A stretch of DNA of 64,000 nt, from assembly GCA_030427085.1 (NCBI GenBank), contig JAUHXH010000003.1, forward strand, positions 1 to 64,000. Reading direction: 5' to 3'. The notes beneath the pieces are model-generated. The model ran no database searches and was not told the DNA's origin. It was given only the letters and a program-made list of their open reading frames with translations. The stretch comes from Gammaproteobacteria bacterium (GTDB lineage: Bacteria > Pseudomonadota > Gammaproteobacteria > Pseudomonadales > Halieaceae). This document shows positions 8,442 through 16,119 of this stretch, in pieces (within the stretch, counting starts at the first letter, position 1; the number at the start of each line of letters is the position of its first letter). Position numbers and translations under genes: made by a program.

Positions 8442-9842
8442 CTACCGAAAAGGAGGCATCCCACCAGGTGGCATTCCTCCGGGAGGCAGGCCACCGCCGC
8501 CGCCCATCATGCCACCCATGCCTCGCATCATTTTCTCCATGCCCTTGCCCTTCATCTTCTGCATCATCTTCGCCATCTGCTTGTGCTGCTTTAACAGACG
8601 ATTAAGATCCTGCACCTGCGTGCCGGAGCCCATGGTGATGCGGCGCTTGCGGGAGCCCTGAATCAGGGCCGGGTTGCGGCGTTCGGCGGGAGTCATGGAG
8701 TTGATCATGGCTTCCATTCGGGCGAAGAGCTTCATGTCCAGGTTTTGCTGGGCCATCTGCGCCATGTTGCCCATGCCCGGCAGCTTGTCCAACATGCCGG
8801 TGATACCGCCCATGTTGTTCATTTGTTGCAGCTGGTCGCGGAAATCTTCCAGGTCAAACTTTTTGCCCTTGCGGACCTTGCGGGCCAGCTTCTGGGCTTT
8901 TTCCTTGTCGACTTTCTGCTCGGCTTCCTCGATGAGGGAGAGCACGTCGCCCATGCCGAGGATGCGTGAGGCCAGGCGGTCGGGGTGGAAGGGGTCGAGG
9001 GCGGTGGTTTTTTCGCCCACGCCGAGGAATTTGATTGGCTTGCCGGTGATGGAGCGTACTGACAGGGCGGCACCGCCGCGGGTATCGGCGTCCACCTTGG
9101 TCAGGATTACGCCCGTCAGCGGGAGCGCCTCACCGAAGGCTTTGGCGGTGTTGGCGGCATCCTGGCCGGTCATGGCGTCAACCACGAACAGCGTTTCCAC
9201 GGGCTTGATAGCGGCGTGCAGTTCGGCGATTTCTTTCATCATCGCCTCGTCCACGGCCAGCCGGCCTGCGGTATCCACGATCAGCACGTCGCTGAATTTG
9301 ACCTTCGCGTGGGCGATGGCGGCGTTGGCGATGTCGACGGGCTTCTGTTCAGCGGTGGAGGGGAAGAAATCTGCACCCACTTCACCGGCCAGGGTTTCAA
9401 GCTGTTTGATCGCCGCGGGGCGGTACACGTCGGCACTGACCACGGTGACGGATTTTTTCTCGCGCTCCTTCAGGTGCCGCGCCAGTTTGGCCACGGAGGT
9501 GGTTTTACCCGCACCCTGCAGGCCGGCGACCAGAATGATGGCGGGGGGCTGGGTGGCCAGGTCCAGCGACTCGTTGGCGCTGCCCATGACCCGTTCCAGT
9601 TCGCTCTGGACGATTTTGACGAAGGCCTGGCCGGGGCTCAGGCTGCGCATTACGTCCTGGCCAACCGCCGCCTGCTTCACGGAGTCGACGAAGTCTTTAA
9701 CTACCGGCAGGGCAACATCGGCCTCCAGCAGGGCCATGCGCACTTCGCGCAGGGTTTCAGCGATGTTTTCTTCGCTCAGCCGGGCCTTGCCGGTAACACG
9801 GCGCAAGCTGTCGGATAAACGGTCTGTAAGGCTCTGGAACAT
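8442..9842 (-). CDS. ffh: Signal recognition particle GTPase Ffh
   Basis: SRP54 homologue that binds signal sequences and 4.5S RNA and delivers ribosomes to FtsY. It has 466 aa starting MFQSLTDRLSDSLRRVTG, the normal Ffh N-terminus; the longer frame to 9932 lacks support and would cover the promoter. The NG domain shows GLQGAGKTTS, DTAGR and TKVD. The methionine-rich M domain ends in a glycine/proline/methionine tail with repeated PPGGM. Confidence 0.97.
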   Translation of the reverse strand: MFQSLTDRLSDSLRRVTGKARLSEENIAETLREVRMALLEADVALPVVKDFVDSVKQAAVGQDVMRSLSPGQAFVKIVQSELERVMGSANESLDLATQPPAIILVAGLQGAGKTTSVAKLARHLKEREKKSVTVVSADVYRPAAIKQLETLAGEVGADFFPSTAEQKPVDIANAAIAHAKVKFSDVLIVDTAGRLAVDEAMMKEIAELHAAIKPVETLFVVDAMTGQDAANTAKAFGEALPLTGVILTKVDADTRGGAALSVRSITGKPIKFLGVGEKTTALDPFHPDRLASRILGMGDVLSLIEEAEQKVDKEKAQKLARKVRKGKKFDLEDFRDQLQQMNNMGGITGMLDKLPGMGNMAQMAQQNLDMKLFARMEAMINSMTPAERRNPALIQGSRKRRITMGSGTQVQDLNRLLKQHKQMAKMMQKMKGKGMEKMMRGMGGMMGGGGGLPPGGMPPGGMPPFR

Positions 9843-9891
9843 GAGGGAAACTCTATTGATTCTGCCGGGACAGTTCGGTACAAAGGGCGAG

Positions 9892-9920
9892 ATTATACGT
9901 GACCAGGGCGCTTCCCCCAA
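9892..9920 (-). promoter_or_regulatory. Probable ffh promoter
   Basis: On the minus strand: -10 TATAAT (9897-9892) with a 17-bp spacer to TTGGGG (9920-9915). It lies 50 bp upstream of the ffh start, in the divergent region shared with ypjD. Confidence 0.55.
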
Positions 9921-9921
9921 C

Positions 9922-10725
9922 ATGTTCCCCATCGCCGCCAGCCTGCTGACCGCCCTGTTGTATATGCTGGCAGCCGTATTTCAGTTCCGGCGGATCAAAC
10001 GTCGCGAACTCGGGCCCGACAAAATCGTGATCGCTCTGGCCTGTGCTGCGGTAGCCATGCACGCCCCGGCCGTGTGGCGCGATACGTTTTATGACGACGC
10101 TGTGCACTTCGGGTTTTTCGCCGCCACCTCGATGATTTTCTTCATCGTTAACCTGGGTTTTTTGTTGGCGCTGACCCAGCGCCCGCTGCAGAACCTGTTG
10201 ATTCTGTTGTTTCCGATTTCTGCGGTGGCGGTGTTACTGGCGGCTTTCAAACCCGCCGGTGGTGTGTCCCTGACCGACCCGAACCCCGGCGTCACCCTGC
10301 ATATTGTCAGCTCTATCCTGGCTTACGCCGCGCTCACGCTGGCGGCTGCCCAGGCCCTGCTGGTCGCCCTGCTAGACCATCAACTGAAGCACAAGCACAC
10401 ACTGGGCGTTGTGCGTGTACTGCCGCCACTGCAGTTGATGGAGTCCATGCTGTTCGAGTTGCTGTGGGCGGGCCTTGCCCTGCTCACGCTGTCGATTGGC
10501 AGCGGCCTGCTGTTTGTGGAGGACATGTTTGCCCAGCATCTGGTGCATAAAACGGTGCTCACCATCGCAGCCTGGGGGCTGTTCGCCGTGCTGCTGTGGG
10601 GGCACCACCGCCTGGGCTGGCGCAGCCACACTGCCGTTAGGCTGACCCTGGCTGGCTTCGCCCTGCTGATGCTGGCTTATTTCGGCAGCAAATTCGTGCT
10701 GGAACTGGTCTTACAGCGGCCCTGA
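9922..10725 (+). CDS. ypjD: CcsA/YpjD-family inner membrane protein
   Basis: Integral membrane protein of 267 aa with about eight hydrophobic segments, related to the CcsA/CcmC haem-handling family and to E. coli YpjD. The N-terminus is MFPIAASLLTALLYMLAAVF. A tryptophan/histidine-containing region (PNPGVTLHIVSSILAYAALT) resembles the WWD-type loop in a degenerate form. The open frame extends far upstream antisense to ffh, but that part is a shadow. It is divergent from ffh and followed by a CNNM/CBS gene, a conserved order in Pseudomonas relatives. The exact role is not established. Confidence 0.8.
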   Translation: MFPIAASLLTALLYMLAAVFQFRRIKRRELGPDKIVIALACAAVAMHAPAVWRDTFYDDAVHFGFFAATSMIFFIVNLGFLLALTQRPLQNLLILLFPISAVAVLLAAFKPAGGVSLTDPNPGVTLHIVSSILAYAALTLAAAQALLVALLDHQLKHKHTLGVVRVLPPLQLMESMLFELLWAGLALLTLSIGSGLLFVEDMFAQHLVHKTVLTIAAWGLFAVLLWGHHRLGWRSHTAVRLTLAGFALLMLAYFGSKFVLELVLQRP

Positions 10726-10735
10726 TCGGGCCTTG

Positions 10736-10752
10736 CCCCGCGAGGGGTTTTT
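10736..10752 (+). terminator. Short terminator after ypjD
   Basis: CCCC-GCGA-GGGG stem with a GNRA tetraloop, followed by TTTTT, 11 bp after the ypjD stop. Confidence 0.6.
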
Positions 10753-10796
10753 CTCCAAGATACGCACTCTCCCCATAGCACAGGTTATTCCCCGAT

Positions 10797-12056
10797 TTGA
10801 ACGAGGCACCGCTGGGTCTTCTATTTGCGGTACTGGCAGCGCTGATTCTACTTTCCGGATTCTTCTCGAGTTCGGAAACCGGCATGATGACGCTCAACCG
10901 CTACCGGTTGAAACACCTGAAGATGAATGGGCACCGCGGCGCCCGCAGGGCATCGCGTTTGCTCAAGCGCCCGGATCGCCTGATCGGCCTGATCCTGATT
11001 GGCAACAACCTGGTCAACATCTTCGCCTCGGCGGTTGCCACGGTAATTGCCATCCGACTCTGGGGCGACGCGGGTATTTACATCGCCACCCTGATCCTGA
11101 CGGTGGTCATTCTGGTTTTCGCTGAAATCACCCCCAAAACCATCGCTGCGCTCTACCCGGAAAAAATCGCCTTCCCGGCCAGTGTGATTTTGTGGCCGCT
11201 GATGAAGGTGCTCTACCCGGTGGTGTGGTTAATCAACGTGGTAACCAACGCCCTGCTGCGCATGTTGGGCTTCGACCCTGACAAAAACCCCGACGAACAC
11301 GTTAGCTCAGAAGAACTACGTACGATTGTGGCCGAGGCGGGACAATTAATCCCCAGCCGTCACCGGGGCATGTTGCTGAATATCCTCGATCTGGAAGAGG
11401 TCACCGTCAACGACATCATGGTGCCGCGCAACGAAGTTTACGGTATCGACCTCGACAATGATGACGACGTAATCCTGCGCACTATCCAGCACAGCTCGCA
11501 CACGCGTCTGCCGGTGTACCGCGAAGACGTGGACAACATTCTTGGCGTATTGCACATGCGCAACATCAGCCGCGTGCTGGACGCGCGAGGCCTCGACCGC
11601 GCCGCGCTGGAACGGGAGATGGAGGCGCCCTACTTCATTCCCGAGAATACCCCACTGCACACGCAGTTGCTGAACTTCCAGCAGAAGAAGCATCGCCTGG
11701 GTGTGGTGGTGGACGAGTACGGCCAGGTCATGGGTCTGGCGGCGCTGGAAGATATCCTAGAGGAGATCGTGGGCGAGTTCACGTCGAGCCTGTCAGATAA
11801 TGAGGAAGAGATCTTTCCGCAGCGCGATGGCAGCTACATCATCAGCGGCAGCGCCAGCGTGCGTGACATCAACAAGCAACTGGATTGGGAGCTACCCACT
11901 GACGGCCCCAAAACCCTCAGCGGCCTGATCCTCGAAAACCTGGAGTCCTTCCCCGACGGCAATGTCGGCTTGAGTATTTCCGACTACCACCTGGAAACCA
12001 TGGAATTGCAAGGCAACGTGGTGCAGGCGGTGCGGGCCACAGCGACCGAGGCTTAA
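10797..12056 (+). CDS. CNNM/CorC-family CBS-domain transporter-like protein
   Basis: Membrane protein of 419 aa of the HlyC/CorC (YfjD, CorB) family linked to Mg2+/Co2+ efflux or homeostasis. The N-terminal DUF21 domain has about four membrane helices (LLFAVLAALILLSGFFSSSE onward, with FAEITPKTIAALYPEK). Two CBS domains follow (about 205-330), then a C-terminal CorC_HlyC domain (DGSYIISGSASVRDINKQL). The start is TTG, chosen because the family begins with this sequence; no strong ribosome binding site is visible. A 102-bp gap separates it from the catabolic genes. Confidence 0.85.
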   Translation: MNEAPLGLLFAVLAALILLSGFFSSSETGMMTLNRYRLKHLKMNGHRGARRASRLLKRPDRLIGLILIGNNLVNIFASAVATVIAIRLWGDAGIYIATLILTVVILVFAEITPKTIAALYPEKIAFPASVILWPLMKVLYPVVWLINVVTNALLRMLGFDPDKNPDEHVSSEELRTIVAEAGQLIPSRHRGMLLNILDLEEVTVNDIMVPRNEVYGIDLDNDDDVILRTIQHSSHTRLPVYREDVDNILGVLHMRNISRVLDARGLDRAALEREMEAPYFIPENTPLHTQLLNFQQKKHRLGVVVDEYGQVMGLAALEDILEEIVGEFTSSLSDNEEEIFPQRDGSYIISGSASVRDINKQLDWELPTDGPKTLSGLILENLESFPDGNVGLSISDYHLETMELQGNVVQAVRATATEA

Positions 12057-12076
12057 TCACACCCGCAAGGGCCTGA

Positions 12077-12094
12077 CTGTCACACCTGCGACAG
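12077..12094. promoter_or_regulatory. Crp/Fnr-type operator, site 1 (CTGTC-N8-GACAG)
   Basis: CTGTCACACCTGCGACAG, a perfect inverted repeat of CTGTC with 8-bp spacing. It lies 64 bp before the hydratase start. It matches sites 2, 3 and 4 of this cluster. Confidence 0.75.
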
Positions 12095-12138
12095 ACCAGT
12101 ACGCCCAATCCCGCTAACATCGGCGACCCTCTAATTCT

Positions 12139-12144
12139 TATAAT
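12139..12144 (+). promoter_or_regulatory. -10 element of hydratase-aldolase-PQQ dehydrogenase operon
   Basis: A consensus TATAAT 14 bp before the ATG, without a recognisable -35. The operator is centred about 65 bp before the predicted transcript start, near a class-I activator position. Confidence 0.5.
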
Positions 12145-12158
12145 GCTACGAGGTCGCC

Positions 12159-12950
12159 ATGCTCTCCGACGAACAGCGTCAGTCCATCGCCGCGCGTATC
12201 AGCCAGTGCTTCGCACAACGTGAACAGATCCCGTTGTTGAGCACTGAATTCCCCACTCTCGAAATGGAAGATGCCTACCGCATTCAGGAACGGGTAGTGG
12301 CAAATTTCATCGAGCAGGGACGCAGCGTTAAGGGCTATAAAATCGGCCTGACTTCCAAGGCGATGCAGGAACTGGCGGGGACGACTGAGCCCGATTACAG
12401 CGCCATCCTGGACCACATGTTCCTGCCAGAAGCGATCCATACGCCGTTCAGCGACTGGCTCACGCCGCTGGTAGAAATCGAGTTGGCCTTTGTCATGAAG
12501 GAGCGCCTGCAGGGCCCCGGCGTCAATGTAGCCGAAGTCATTCGTGCGACCGACTTCGTTCTGCCCGCCATTGAAATCGTGGACTTCCGTGTCGCCATGA
12601 CACCGGGTATGACCGTCCGGGACACTATCTCCGACCTGGCGGCCGTGGGCGGCGTGGTACTGGGTGGCAATCCTCGCAAACTCACCGACTTTGACGTGCG
12701 CGCCGTGCAGGGCGACCTGATGATCAACGGTGAGGTGAAGGAAAGCGGCACTTCAGCCGAAGTGTTGGGCAACCCTCTCACTGCCGTCGCCTGGCTCGCC
12801 AACAAACTCAGTGAGTTCGGCGCGGCCTTCGAGCCGGGTGATGTCATTCTGTCCGGCTCTTTCCTTCGCGCCCTGCCGGTGAAAGCGGGCGATGAGATCG
12901 TAGCCCGTTTCGACCAGGGCTTTGGCGACGTATTGCTGAACTTCGCCTAG
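12159..12950 (+). CDS. 2-keto-4-pentenoate / 2-oxohept-4-ene-dioate hydratase family protein
   Basis: Member of the MhpD/HpaH branch of the fumarylacetoacetase superfamily, 263 aa. Family members add water to 2-hydroxy-2,4-dienoates to give 4-hydroxy-2-oxo acids, using a divalent metal. Visible signatures are RSVKGYKIGLTSKAMQ, the metal-site glutamates in PLVEIELAFVMKE, PAIEIVDFR and NPLTAVAWLANKL. AGGTCG-type purines precede the ATG. It is first in a plus-strand operon with an HpaI-type aldolase, the normal next step in a lower meta-cleavage route. No ring-cleaving dioxygenase is present in the window, so the substrate may be non-aromatic. Confidence 0.82.
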   Translation: MLSDEQRQSIAARISQCFAQREQIPLLSTEFPTLEMEDAYRIQERVVANFIEQGRSVKGYKIGLTSKAMQELAGTTEPDYSAILDHMFLPEAIHTPFSDWLTPLVEIELAFVMKERLQGPGVNVAEVIRATDFVLPAIEIVDFRVAMTPGMTVRDTISDLAAVGGVVLGGNPRKLTDFDVRAVQGDLMINGEVKESGTSAEVLGNPLTAVAWLANKLSEFGAAFEPGDVILSGSFLRALPVKAGDEIVARFDQGFGDVLLNFA

Positions 12951-12992
12951 CCCGGCTGCCCCGCCTAACCACCCTTCCTGAGGAGTTCCTCT

Positions 12993-13778
12993 ATGATCAA
13001 TCAGGCTTTAAACCACTGGCGCGCGGGCGAATCGTCCCTGGGCGTGTGGTCCAACCTGCCAGACATCCACCTGGCCGAAACCCTGGCACGGATGGGTTTC
13101 GACTGGATTTGCTTCGATTTGCAGCACGGCTTGATGGACTATGGCGATCTCACGCGGCTGCTGCCCGCTATCTGCGGCCAGCCCCTGACCCCGCTGGTGA
13201 GGGTCGCCGCCAACCAGCCTGAGCAGATCGGTAAAGTGCTGGATGCCGGTGCCCAGGGGGTTATCGTGCCCATGGTGAACACTGCCGAAGATGCCCAGCG
13301 GGCGGTGGCAGCGTGCCGCTACCCCCCCGCTGGAACCCGGTCGTGCGGCCCCCTGCGCGACGCCATGATCGAGGGCTTTCAGTACCTTGCCACGGCCAAT
13401 GAGCAAGTGGCCTGTATCGTCATGATCGAAACCGAGGAGGGGCTGGCCAATGTTGAAGCGATTGCCGCCACCCCCGGCGTAGACGCTATTTTTGTTGGCC
13501 CCATGGACCTGTGCTACGGGCTGGGACTGGCACCGGGCGACTTCACCAATGACAAATTCAAGGCTGCAATTGCCCGCATCCTCGCCGCCACCAAGGCCGC
13601 TGGTATCGCCACCGGCATGTTTGGCTACACTGCGCAGATGGCCAACGACGTTTTAAACAACGGGTTTGATTTTGCCTCCGCTGGCACGGATGTGAGCTTT
13701 TTCCGCAGCGGCGCGCAACAGGCGCTGGCGATAGCAAGCGGTGACGACGAATCCAACTCACGAGAGGCTGTGTACTGA
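12993..13778 (+). CDS. HpcH/HpaI-family class II aldolase
   Basis: Metal-dependent pyruvate aldolase of 261 aa that cleaves 4-hydroxy-2-oxo acids or 2-keto-3-deoxy sugar acids to pyruvate and an aldehyde. The TIM-barrel motifs are present: FDLQHGLMDY (catalytic His), LVRVAANQP (Arg), QGVIVPMVNT, MIETEEGLANVE (metal-binding Glu) and DAIFVGPMDL (metal-binding Asp). TGAGGAGTTCCT is the ribosome binding site. It lies 42 bp after the hydratase, and the next start is 1 bp after its stop, so the three genes are one operon. Confidence 0.88.
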   Translation: MINQALNHWRAGESSLGVWSNLPDIHLAETLARMGFDWICFDLQHGLMDYGDLTRLLPAICGQPLTPLVRVAANQPEQIGKVLDAGAQGVIVPMVNTAEDAQRAVAACRYPPAGTRSCGPLRDAMIEGFQYLATANEQVACIVMIETEEGLANVEAIAATPGVDAIFVGPMDLCYGLGLAPGDFTNDKFKAAIARILAATKAAGIATGMFGYTAQMANDVLNNGFDFASAGTDVSFFRSGAQQALAIASGDDESNSREAVY

Positions 13779-13779
13779 C

Positions 13780-15921
13780 ATGAACGCTCTTCACATAATA
13801 AAAACAAGCTTAACCATTCTCCTGCTTCCCATACTGTCACTGCCGGTGCAGGCCGCCGAGGTGACTGAAGGTCGCCTGATTGCAGCGGACAAAGACGCCA
13901 GCAACTGGATGAGTCACGGCCGGAATTACGGCGAAGAACGTTACTCACCATTGACTCAGGTCAGCGATGGCAATGTCGATAAGCTGGGGCTGGCGTGGTC
14001 CTACAAGTACGGCGTGGACCGTGTGGTAGAAGCCACACCTATTGTGGTGGACGGCGTGATGTACACCACCGGTGCCTACTCCATGGTCTACGCGCTCGAC
14101 GCTAAAACCGGCCGGGAGCTTTGGCGCTACGACCCGAAAGTATGGCGGGGCATCGCCGGGCGCGGTTGCTGTGATGCCGCGAACCGCGGCGTGGCGGTGT
14201 GGGGAGACAAAGTGTTTGTGGGCGTCTACGACGGACGTCTGGAAGCGCTGGATGCCCGCACCGGCAAACTGGTCTGGTCAGTGAACACCCTGATCGACCC
14301 GGACCGCAACTACACCATTACCGGCGCCCCGCGCATTGTTAAAGGCAAGGTAATCATCGGCAACGGCGGCGCCGAATTTGGCGTGCGTGGCTACATCACC
14401 GCCTACGACGCGGACACCGGCAAGCAGGCCTGGCGCTTTTTCACCGTACCCGGCGACCCGGCCAAGGGTGACGAGTCCGACACCATCACCATGATCCGCA
14501 AGACCTGGCACGGCGATACGTACTGGAAACAAGGCGGTGGCGGCACCGTGTGGGATTCCATGGCCTACGACCCAACGCTGGACCTGCTCTACATCGGCGT
14601 GGGTAATGCGTCCTACTGGAACCCGGTGTTACGCAGTGAAGCCAAGGGCGACAACCTCTTTGTCTCATCCATCGTAGCCATCCGTCCTGACACCGGAGAG
14701 TACGCCTGGCATTACCAGACGACACCGGGAGATTCCTGGGACTACACCGCCACCCAACATATCGTGGTGACCACCCTGAATATCGAGGGCAAGGATCGGC
14801 GGATAGTGATGCAGGCACCGAAGAACGGCTTCTTCTACGTACTCGATGCCGCTACCGGAGAGTTTATCTCGGCGGAAAAATACGGGCAGGCCAACTGGGC
14901 CAAGCGCATCGATCCGGAGACGGGCCGCCCCATCATCGATTGGGCGGTAGCGGACTACTGGAGTACGTCCGAGCCCAAAATTGTTTTCCCCGGCTCTCAG
15001 GGCGCCCACAACTGGTACCCGATGAGCTACAACCCCAACACCGGTTTGGTCTACATCCCGGAACAGGTCACCATGGAGTACTTCGAGCCGCTGAAGGAAG
15101 CCACCGATCCTCGCCCGGGCGTACCCAACCTGGGCCTCGTGATTCCCAAGGTACCGGAATCGCTGGAGGCCGTGGAAGAACTGGCCGGCGTGTATCGCGG
15201 CAGCCTCTTGGCCTGGGATCCGGTGAAACAGGAAGAACGCTGGCGCCAGCAGTACGAACACATAGCCAACGGCGGCACATTGACCACAGCGGGCAACCTG
15301 GTATTCCAGGGCACGGCTGACGGCAGAGTACTGGCCTACGCCGCAGACGATGGCGAAAAGCTGTGGGAACAGCCGGTGTCCAGTGGCGTGGTCGCAGCGC
15401 CAATTACCTATCAGGTAGATGGCGAACAGTATGTGGCCTTCAATGTTGGCTGGGGCGGTGCATTCCCCATCACCTTCGGCGCACTGGCCTATCGCACCCA
15501 TGTGATCAACGACTCACGACTGTATGTGTTCAAGCTCGATGGCAAAGCAGAAGCGCCTGCCATCACTCGTCGCAAGATCGAGTTACCCACCCCGCCTCCT
15601 CTGGAAGCTGACGAAGCCACGCTGGCTACCGGCGAAGAACTGTTCGGGCTGCATTGCGGCGTGTGCCACGGCCTGTCTGCGATGAGCGCGGACATCATTC
15701 CCGATCTGCGCTACCTCAGCGACCAGAGCCATAAAGACTTCCTGCCCATCGTATTCGGTCTGCGCGCCAACAAGGGTATGCCGCCCTTCGGCGATATCCT
15801 GGAACCGGATCAGGTGGAGGCCGTCCGCCAGTATGTGATCAAACGCGCTCACCACTGGCGTGACGAACTGATCAAGCAGGACAAACGCCGCGCTGAGCAG
15901 GCTCAGGAAAGCCAAAACTAG
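13780..15921 (+). CDS. PQQ-dependent quinohemoprotein alcohol dehydrogenase
   Basis: Periplasmic type II dehydrogenase of 713 aa: a signal peptide (residues 1-25, ending PVQAAE), an eight-bladed PQQ propeller (about 30-590) and a C-terminal cytochrome c domain. Vicinal cysteines C130-C131 form the PQQ-adjacent disulfide. The catalytic Asp is D321 in GDSWDYTATQ. The residue two positions later is Thr, not Asp, which argues for a calcium rather than a lanthanide enzyme. Haem binding is by C626-G-V-C629-H630, with a Met ligand in GMPPFGD. The start is placed at MNALHIIKTS, because an upstream frame overlaps the aldolase. The natural alcohol or sugar substrate is unknown. Confidence 0.92.
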   Translation: MNALHIIKTSLTILLLPILSLPVQAAEVTEGRLIAADKDASNWMSHGRNYGEERYSPLTQVSDGNVDKLGLAWSYKYGVDRVVEATPIVVDGVMYTTGAYSMVYALDAKTGRELWRYDPKVWRGIAGRGCCDAANRGVAVWGDKVFVGVYDGRLEALDARTGKLVWSVNTLIDPDRNYTITGAPRIVKGKVIIGNGGAEFGVRGYITAYDADTGKQAWRFFTVPGDPAKGDESDTITMIRKTWHGDTYWKQGGGGTVWDSMAYDPTLDLLYIGVGNASYWNPVLRSEAKGDNLFVSSIVAIRPDTGEYAWHYQTTPGDSWDYTATQHIVVTTLNIEGKDRRIVMQAPKNGFFYVLDAATGEFISAEKYGQANWAKRIDPETGRPIIDWAVADYWSTSEPKIVFPGSQGAHNWYPMSYNPNTGLVYIPEQVTMEYFEPLKEATDPRPGVPNLGLVIPKVPESLEAVEELAGVYRGSLLAWDPVKQEERWRQQYEHIANGGTLTTAGNLVFQGTADGRVLAYAADDGEKLWEQPVSSGVVAAPITYQVDGEQYVAFNVGWGGAFPITFGALAYRTHVINDSRLYVFKLDGKAEAPAITRRKIELPTPPPLEADEATLATGEELFGLHCGVCHGLSAMSADIIPDLRYLSDQSHKDFLPIVFGLRANKGMPPFGDILEPDQVEAVRQYVIKRAHHWRDELIKQDKRRAEQAQESQN

Positions 15922-15936
15922 GCCCGGCAGCCCCCC

Positions 15937-15961
15937 GGCCCTGCCATCCACTGGCAGGGCC
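15937..15961 (+). terminator. Stem-loop after the PQQ dehydrogenase
   Basis: GGCCCTGCCA / TGGCAGGGCC, a perfect 10-bp stem with a 5-nt loop, 15 bp after the stop. A T-run occurs only 27 bp later, so termination strength is uncertain. Confidence 0.55.
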
Positions 15962-16000
15962 ACCTCTCCACCAGCACAACCTCCAGGCTTTTTTTCACCA

Positions 16001-16018
16001 CTGTCACAATTGCGACAG
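16001..16018. promoter_or_regulatory. Crp/Fnr-type operator, site 2 (CTGTC-N8-GACAG)
   Basis: CTGTCACAATTGCGACAG, the best of the four sites. Symmetry extends two or three bases further on each side (CCACTGTC...GACAGTGG, 15998-16021). It lies 101 bp before the TonB receptor start. Confidence 0.8.
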
Positions 16019-16119
16019 TGGCATCTGCGGTGCAGGCGTAGCATTCGACATGGCATCAAATGGTGGGCAAAAAAACATCCACCTGTCCCGATCTAATAAT
16101 TGTCTAATGAGGGAATACC

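Noticed and set aside
8674-9921. 416-codon open frame on plus, antisense to ffh and continuous with ypjD
   Set aside because: No ribosome binding site or recognisable protein. It is a mirror of a highly biased ffh coding sequence, and the YpjD-type protein begins at 9922.
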